A stretch of DNA of 64,000 nucleotides from Episyrphus balteatus. Taxonomy: Eukaryota; Arthropoda; Insecta; Diptera; Syrphidae. The stretch's first letter is position 1. Every line of letters starts with the position of its first letter. The stretch spans positions 55,212,552 through 55,276,551 of the forward strand of contig NC_079137.1 of the NCBI RefSeq assembly GCF_945859705.1. The letters are read 5' to 3'. A program made the translations under genes and the position numbers. Of this stretch, positions 59,329 through 64,000 are shown piece by piece. The notes under the pieces were generated by a model. It saw only the letters and a program-made list of their open reading frames with translations. It had not been told where the DNA came from and made no database searches.

Positions 59329-62300
59329 TCCCCCCTTCCCCGAGAGGATTCATCAGGATAAAAAGAATAGGGAATCATCTTGCTTTTATGAAAAATGTTC
59401 AAGTCTTTCTTTTTACTGCCAAGATCTATCTCGTAAATCGAATTAGATATCTTTCTCTTAATCTTGAAAGGACCCATTCGAACAGGATCTAATTTGTTTC
59501 TATTGAGTTTGTTACCATTTTGAATATAAACTAAGTCATTTTCTTCATATTCAATTTCTTTAGAATTCTTATCATAATACTTTTTGTTTATATTATGCGA
59601 TCTGTTTGCATTTTGTATTGCTACAGATCTATTAAAATCTAAATTGTCTAACGTATTACTATTTAACTCCATTGGGATAATTGAGACATCCTCACCTGTT
59701 AATAAATAATTGGGAGAGAAACCCGTTGAAGTGTGAATGGTATTGTTATATTCGGAAATACACTGTTCAGCAATCACTGACCAGGGCTTATTTTTATTTT
59801 CATATATTTTGCAACGAATTCTATTTACTAAAGTTTGATTGGTTCGCTCATTCTGTCCATTAGAAAATGCACAGTCTACTGCTGTGAAAATCAATTTTAT
59901 ATCTTTATTCTTTAAATAGTTTTTGAACTCCAAAGAATTAATTCCAGGATATTGATCAGTAAAAATCGTCTTAATGTTGCCTTTTTTCTCAATTGTTTTT
60001 ACCAGATTAATAAAATCTCTCGCTGTTTGTGTTTTCGACGTAGAAATAAAAGCGTATCGAGTTAATTGATCTACCATCAAATGTAAATACTTTTTTGGTG
60101 ATCTATTTCCCGTGAAACCTCCTATTGTATCTAGTGATACTATCTCTAATGGCATGGATGCTGGACCTAATTGTGACAACGGAGCTTTAAAATTACCGAA
60201 TCTTGTTTTATTCTTAATACATGTTTCACAAGTCCTACAAATGATTTTTATGTGTTTGTGTATATTCTTGAAATAAAAGGTTGGTGCAATTGTTAGTATC
60301 ATTTGCTTAACACCAATATGACCTTGCGAATCATGTATTTTTTTGAGTAATGAGATACCGTAGTCCTCTGTTAACCATACTTTCTCTCTTTTATTTAAAG
60401 TTTTGTACATAATTTTATTTTTTATTTTACAATATTTATCACATGTTAATTGCTTTTGATTTTCCAATATATTTTGTACTGTTAAGAAATTCACGATTTT
60501 TATTTGTGAATTATAGCTATCATTTTTTTCGGGTAGGACTGGATTTCTCGAAAGACAATCAGCTTCTGAATTGCTTTTACCCGGATTATATTGAACTTTG
60601 CAATCGAATTGTAAGATGAAATTTATGATGTGATTTAATTCAATGTCTTTGCAGTTCTTAATATTTAAATTTCGTAATGGTTCATGATCAGTAAATACTA
60701 TAAATTTTTGGCCTATTAAATAATATTGCCAGTATAATATAGCTTCTTTTATTGCTAAACATTCAATATATATGGCTCTTTTAGTTTTTTGAGATTCATT
60801 AAGTTTTCGTGAGAAATAAAACACCGGTTTAACAGATTCGTCTTCTTGAGGTTGTTTCAAAATTGCACCAACACCTTCTAAGCTAGCATCCGTATAAATG
60901 TATATTGGTTTATTTGGATCGAATATAGCTAAGACAGGCGTTGTACATAAATATTTTTTTACTTTTTCAAAGCTGTATTTACATTCTTCTGACCATACAA
61001 ATTTTACATTTTTTCGCAAGAGGTTATGTAAAGGTTCTAGAGTCATTGCAGATCTGGGAATGTATTTTAAATAAAAATTCACTTTGCCCAGAAACTGTCT
61101 TATATTTTTTTTAGTTTTTGGTTCAGGGAAATCCCTTAAAGATACTAAATTATCATTAATAGGTTTAATACTATTATTTGATATTTGATGTCCTAAATAA
61201 GTTACTTCTTTTTGTGCAAAACAACATTTGTTTGTATTTAACTTTAAACCTTGTTCTTGTAAAACCTGTAATGTTCTTTTAATGTGTTTTAAATGATCAG
61301 AATAGCTATTTGAAAAAATTAATATATCATCTATATAGTTTATAGCAAAAGAATCTAGGTTATTATTTCTTATTATACTTGATAAAATTCTTTGGAATAT
61401 AGCAGGAGCTGATTTTAAACCGAAAGGTAAACATGCCCATTGCCAGTGACCATGGTGTGTAACAAAAGCCGTTTTGTATTTATCTTTAGCACGCAGAGGT
61501 ATAGACCAAAAGGCTGAATTAATGTCTAGTTTGGAAAAGTAAACACACTTTCCAACACGAACAACAAGATCATCAATTCGAGGGAATGGTTGACCTTCGG
61601 GGACAACTATTTTATTAAGCTCACGATAGTCAATACACAACCGTGATTTTTTTCCCTCTTCCTTCTTATATACTAAAGTAACAGGAGAGGCATATGGACT
61701 ATATGACTCTTCAATAAGTCCTGCTTTTAATAATTTTTTTATTTGAGATTCGATTTCTATTTTATCCGGAATGGAACATTTATATGGTTTTCTAGATATA
61801 TATTTATTTTCAGTTAATCTAATCGTAGCTTCAAAATTTTTAACCGTACCAATATCAAATTTTTCTTTAGCAAAAAGGAGATCATATTTTTTTAGAAGAT
61901 CATTCAAAACATTATCATTGTTTTCAAGCTCTGAAATTAAGCTATGATTGCATTTTAATTCGTCATTCTCGAGAATGGGACTCAAAATTTGAGTAATTTC
62001 TAAATTTTCGTTTTGGCATAATCGAAACTCTTTAATGCAATTGAGCCCGATAATCAAATCTTCTTCAAACAAATCACTTTTCATAATTAAAAATGAAAAT
62101 TGTTTTTGTATATTTAATATTTTCAAAGAGACAGTTACTTCACCATACACATCTGTGAGACCACTCATTGTTTTTATAGTTTGGATCCCGCTTAAATTGT
62201 TAATCAATTGTAATTTCTTAAAAAAATTGTAGTTAATTAATGACACATTTGCTCCAGAATCATAAAGTGCATTGGCAATTTCATTATTGATTAGAACATT

Positions 62301-62378
62301 AAGCTTTATAAGCGGGATCGTACTCAGTTTTTTGATTCTGAGAATTTTATATAAGCTGGTCTTATTTTGTTTCTGCAT
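59295..62378 (-). CDS. pol: Gypsy pol polyprotein
   Basis: Numbering starts from a Met at 62378, but translation most likely enters by -1 frameshift at 62327-62333 (about residue 16). Visible parts: aspartic protease DSGA (40-43); reverse transcriptase with D285 (KLDINSAF) and YIDD (348-351); RNase H (YTDAS, D497; FTDHEPL, about 562-568); integrase zinc-binding H682, H687, C717, C720; catalytic D750, D808, E844 with exact D-x35-E spacing; and a GPF motif (969-971) of the GPY/F module. No chromodomain is evident. The frame has no stop or frameshift. The last residues are encoded by the polypurine tract and the LTR, with the TAA at 59295-59297. The product copies the element RNA and integrates it. 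Confidence 0.95.
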   Translation of the reverse strand: MQKQNKTSLYKILRIKKLSTIPLIKLNVLINNEIANALYDSGANVSLINYNFFKKLQLINNLSGIQTIKTMSGLTDVYGEVTVSLKILNIQKQFSFLIMKSDLFEEDLIIGLNCIKEFRLCQNENLEITQILSPILENDELKCNHSLISELENNDNVLNDLLKKYDLLFAKEKFDIGTVKNFEATIRLTENKYISRKPYKCSIPDKIEIESQIKKLLKAGLIEESYSPYASPVTLVYKKEEGKKSRLCIDYRELNKIVVPEGQPFPRIDDLVVRVGKCVYFSKLDINSAFWSIPLRAKDKYKTAFVTHHGHWQWACLPFGLKSAPAIFQRILSSIIRNNNLDSFAINYIDDILIFSNSYSDHLKHIKRTLQVLQEQGLKLNTNKCCFAQKEVTYLGHQISNNSIKPINDNLVSLRDFPEPKTKKNIRQFLGKVNFYLKYIPRSAMTLEPLHNLLRKNVKFVWSEECKYSFEKVKKYLCTTPVLAIFDPNKPIYIYTDASLEGVGAILKQPQEDESVKPVFYFSRKLNESQKTKRAIYIECLAIKEAILYWQYYLIGQKFIVFTDHEPLRNLNIKNCKDIELNHIINFILQFDCKVQYNPGKSNSEADCLSRNPVLPEKNDSYNSQIKIVNFLTVQNILENQKQLTCDKYCKIKNKIMYKTLNKREKVWLTEDYGISLLKKIHDSQGHIGVKQMILTIAPTFYFKNIHKHIKIICRTCETCIKNKTRFGNFKAPLSQLGPASMPLEIVSLDTIGGFTGNRSPKKYLHLMVDQLTRYAFISTSKTQTARDFINLVKTIEKKGNIKTIFTDQYPGINSLEFKNYLKNKDIKLIFTAVDCAFSNGQNERTNQTLVNRIRCKIYENKNKPWSVIAEQCISEYNNTIHTSTGFSPNYLLTGEDVSIIPMELNSNTLDNLDFNRSVAIQNANRSHNINKKYYDKNSKEIEYEENDLVYIQNGNKLNRNKLDPVRMGPFKIKRKISNSIYEIDLGSKKKDLNIFHKSKMIPYSFYPDESSRGRGDVSLLPSIRQT
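59329..59341 (-). promoter_or_regulatory. Polypurine tract
   Basis: Minus-strand GGGGAAGGGGGGA directly abuts the 3' LTR, the expected site of plus-strand priming. It is read as part of pol (SRGRGD). Confidence 0.9.
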
Positions 62379-63343
62379 ACACTTTCTGAATGAAATCTAT
62401 TCGTGTAGCCAGCTTTCTCACAGATCTGACATGGTATGAAGCTTCGTTTTTGTCTATTTATATCAAATTCATATTTACTTACATGTGTATTATTGTTTGA
62501 TATTGGATCAAGTTGTCGCAAGCTAGACATTAGATTTTCGATCGTTACTATTTCTTTCTTATTTATACGCGATCTTACAAACTTTGGTAAAGCTAAAACA
62601 ATAAAATTGATCTGAGAGCTTATGCTTAGATCTGGATCGACATCAATAAGAAGATTTATCTTTTTTAAAGCAAAATCTAAGAATGGACCATTTAACCAAT
62701 GAAAAGAATAAGCGTAATCAATTTCACTCCATGATTTCTCTCCAAATGTACTTAGAAAAGATGTCTCCCAATAATCCCAAGGTTTATTCATAGAACAATT
62801 TTTGTATAAGGATGAAAACCAGTCTAAAGCAGGTCCTTCCAAGTAAAGTTTTAGAGATTCTGGATATTGTTTTTCATTCAATTTTAATCTTTGACATTCG
62901 AGCAAAAACAAATTTAACCATGACTTTGCATTTTGATTTTTACTTGAAAATTTTTCTAGCATCATATTATTTGAAAAAGACCTGATGGGATTTTCAATAG
63001 TAGGTAAAGGGGTATTGGTAGTGGGTTGGGGGGAGAAATAGATTGCCTCTAAATAATAATCACCAAAGACTACATTACCTTCCTCATCAAAATATGATTT
63101 TTGCAATTCTTTTTTTAGTGTAATTGTAATATTTCTAATTTTTCCTCTTGTATTAAGGCTCTTCACTGCTCCCTTTATTATAGACAGTTTCGTCAACTCC
63201 GTGTGTTTTTGTATTGGTTGACTTTCAATTGGAAAAGAAAAAATTTCTTCTCGGCCCAAAATTTCAATGGATTTTACCATTACTGTAGTTTTGTTTTCCC
63301 AAGCTTCGGAAGATAAACAGAATTTAACTTTAATATCTTCCAT
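62324..63343 (-). CDS. gag: Gypsy gag protein
   Basis: 339 residues, starting 14 bp after the 5' LTR. It builds the virus-like particle that packages element RNA. A capsid-like middle region (WLNLFLLECQRL; YLEGPALDWFSSLY) resembles Ty3/gypsy gag folds. One zinc knuckle near the C-terminus has the unusual spacing C305-x2-C308-x9-H318-x4-C323, versus the classical CX2CX4HX4C. The stop TGA (62324-62326) directly follows the frameshift heptamer. Confidence 0.9.
   Translation of the reverse strand: MEDIKVKFCLSSEAWENKTTVMVKSIEILGREEIFSFPIESQPIQKHTELTKLSIIKGAVKSLNTRGKIRNITITLKKELQKSYFDEEGNVVFGDYYLEAIYFSPQPTTNTPLPTIENPIRSFSNNMMLEKFSSKNQNAKSWLNLFLLECQRLKLNEKQYPESLKLYLEGPALDWFSSLYKNCSMNKPWDYWETSFLSTFGEKSWSEIDYAYSFHWLNGPFLDFALKKINLLIDVDPDLSISSQINFIVLALPKFVRSRINKKEIVTIENLMSSLRQLDPISNNNTHVSKYEFDINRQKRSFIPCQICEKAGYTNRFHSESVCRNKIRPAYIKFSESKN
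62327..62333 (-). promoter_or_regulatory. -1 ribosomal frameshift site A AAA AAC
   Basis: On the element strand, gag codons end TCA AAA AAC TGA. The heptamer is in the exact X_XXY_YYZ phase, and slipping back one base continues into the pol frame at LSTIPLIKL. Pol is -1 relative to gag. A downstream stimulatory structure was not established. Confidence 0.88.
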
Positions 63344-63345
63344 CT

Positions 63346-63358
63346 TAATTGTTGATTT
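63346..63358 (-). promoter_or_regulatory. Putative self-priming site
   Basis: No TGG-starting tRNA primer site follows the 5' LTR. Instead the 13 bases at 63346-63358 (TAATTGTTGATTT on plus) are the exact complement of 63514-63526 inside the LTR (AAATCAACAATTA). A minus-strand TATTTAATA lies about 30 bp upstream of 63527, so the transcript could start with this primer sequence, as in fission-yeast Tf1. Confidence 0.55.
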
Positions 63359-63730
63359 GTAAGTTTCAACCGTTTGGCTTGAAACTTTGACGATTATATA
63401 AAATTAAGTCCAATTATTCGGATTGAGACACAAGTTGATGTAGTAAAGGAACTAAATATTTAATAACAATTAAATAAAACAAATTAACAAAATTAAACAT
63501 TATTAAATTACCTAAATCAACAATTATGTCGGCTTTGGGATCTGTGACCCAGCTTATTAAATAATTAAACAGCAATTGAAAAATAATTTAAAATAACAAA
63601 ATATCAATATTTGAAAAGTAAGTAAATAAGTATTAGATATGAATATCGTAAGTGTTTTAGCAAAGTATTGAAAAGGCAAAGTAATCATAATGGTGATTAA
63701 GTTTGTCTGATAGATGGCAACAAACTTACA
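63358..63730 (-). repeat. 5' LTR (element sense)
   Basis: 373 bp, same sequence as 58956-59328 by inspection. U3 would be about 63730-63527 and R-U5 about 63526-63358 if the self-priming model holds. Confidence 0.97.
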
Positions 63731-63759
63731 CATATTGACATTTTCTTGTATAATTTGAA

Positions 63760-64000
63760 ATCATAATAAATGCGGCCAAAAAAATTTGAAAATAAATGCA
63801 TTTTATATTACGACCAAGTTTAAAAAACGACATGTTAAAATTTTTTCAATAATTTTTTTTTTTTCAAAAATCTGAGTTCAATTACCATTCTTTCAAAAGC
63901 CGTTCATTCAATTAACTTAATTTTAATTTTACATATATGACTAAGCTTCTAGCTTTTAAAAAATGTTTATTTTAATATTGTAGGTGTTGCCGTTGTGTTC
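63760..64000. repeat. Family D arm, right of the retrotransposon (cut by window end)
   Basis: Reverse complement reads ACAACGGCAACACCTACAAT then AAAAGCTAGAAGCTTAG, matching 58384 onward. The arms therefore face each other around the retrotransposon. Confidence 0.6.

Larger units (their letters stand above)
58956..63730 (-). mobile_element. Complete Ty3/gypsy LTR retrotransposon (4775 bp)
   Basis: Two 373-bp LTRs (TG...CA) flank an internal region with gag and pol on the minus strand. A 4-bp TSD, CATA, lies at 58952-58955 and 63731-63734. The domain order protease-RT-RNase H-integrase defines Ty3/gypsy; no env-like frame is present. The LTRs show no difference by eye and both frames are open, so insertion is recent and the copy may be competent. 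It lies between inverted family D arms. The compact layout (gag ATG 14 bp from the LTR, pol stop inside the other LTR) is notable. Confidence 0.96.

Overview
The window looks like a dipteran (probably brachyceran fly) nuclear chromosome. It is very AT-rich, with spliced genes that have short phase-1 introns, a single large exon whose product most resembles the fly class C receptor Smog, and dense insect-type transposon debris. No bacterial features, rRNA, CRISPR array or intact tRNA gene were seen.

Layout. 0.25-1.5 kb: two tandem paralogous genes for small secreted cysteine-containing proteins, each with the same phase-1 intron; a decayed relative of the 3' part may lie near 6.0 kb. 1.7-55 kb: mostly intergenic or intronic DNA with many non-autonomous elements, several resolved to exact ends by terminal inverted repeats (TIRs) and target-site duplications (TSDs): hAT-like (3612-4348, 30881-31065, 32173-33187), PIF/Harbinger-like (5293-5569), piggyBac-like (52566-52795), TA-target elements (45931-48167, 47065-47778), a 9-bp-TSD Mutator-like foldback (46457-46929), and five unclassified dispersed families, called A to E here (E includes the Mutator-like foldback). 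Between them lie less AT-rich unique islands (about 7.0-8.0, 11.4-12.1, 15.3-16.8, 23.4-24.5, 27.3-27.9, 33.5-34.3, 39.4-40.6, 50.0-52.0 kb). Some contain splice-site-bounded open segments that may be exons or regulatory DNA; none gives a confidently named gene.

55.4-57.24 kb (+): the main cellular gene, a seven-transmembrane class C GPCR with a signal peptide and long Ser/Thr/Asn-rich ectodomain, ending at a strong splice donor. Its remaining 3' exon(s) are outside the window or were not recognised. 58.96-63.73 kb (-): a complete, apparently very young Ty3/gypsy LTR retrotransposon (373-bp LTRs with no difference seen, CATA TSD, intact gag and pol, canonical -1 frameshift heptamer, polypurine tract, and no tRNA-type primer site but a 13-nt self-complementarity suggesting self-priming). 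It sits inside an older foldback repeat.

Most notable: the gypsy element's Tf1-like self-priming signal combined with the frameshift site; a 1.5-kb minisatellite in which almost every 24-bp unit carries a CACGTG palindrome; a 128-bp perfect inverted repeat able to fold as a long hairpin RNA; a three-level transposon nest at 45.8-48.3 kb; and possible minus-strand micro-exons at 15.3-16.2 kb encoding a WD40-like segment.
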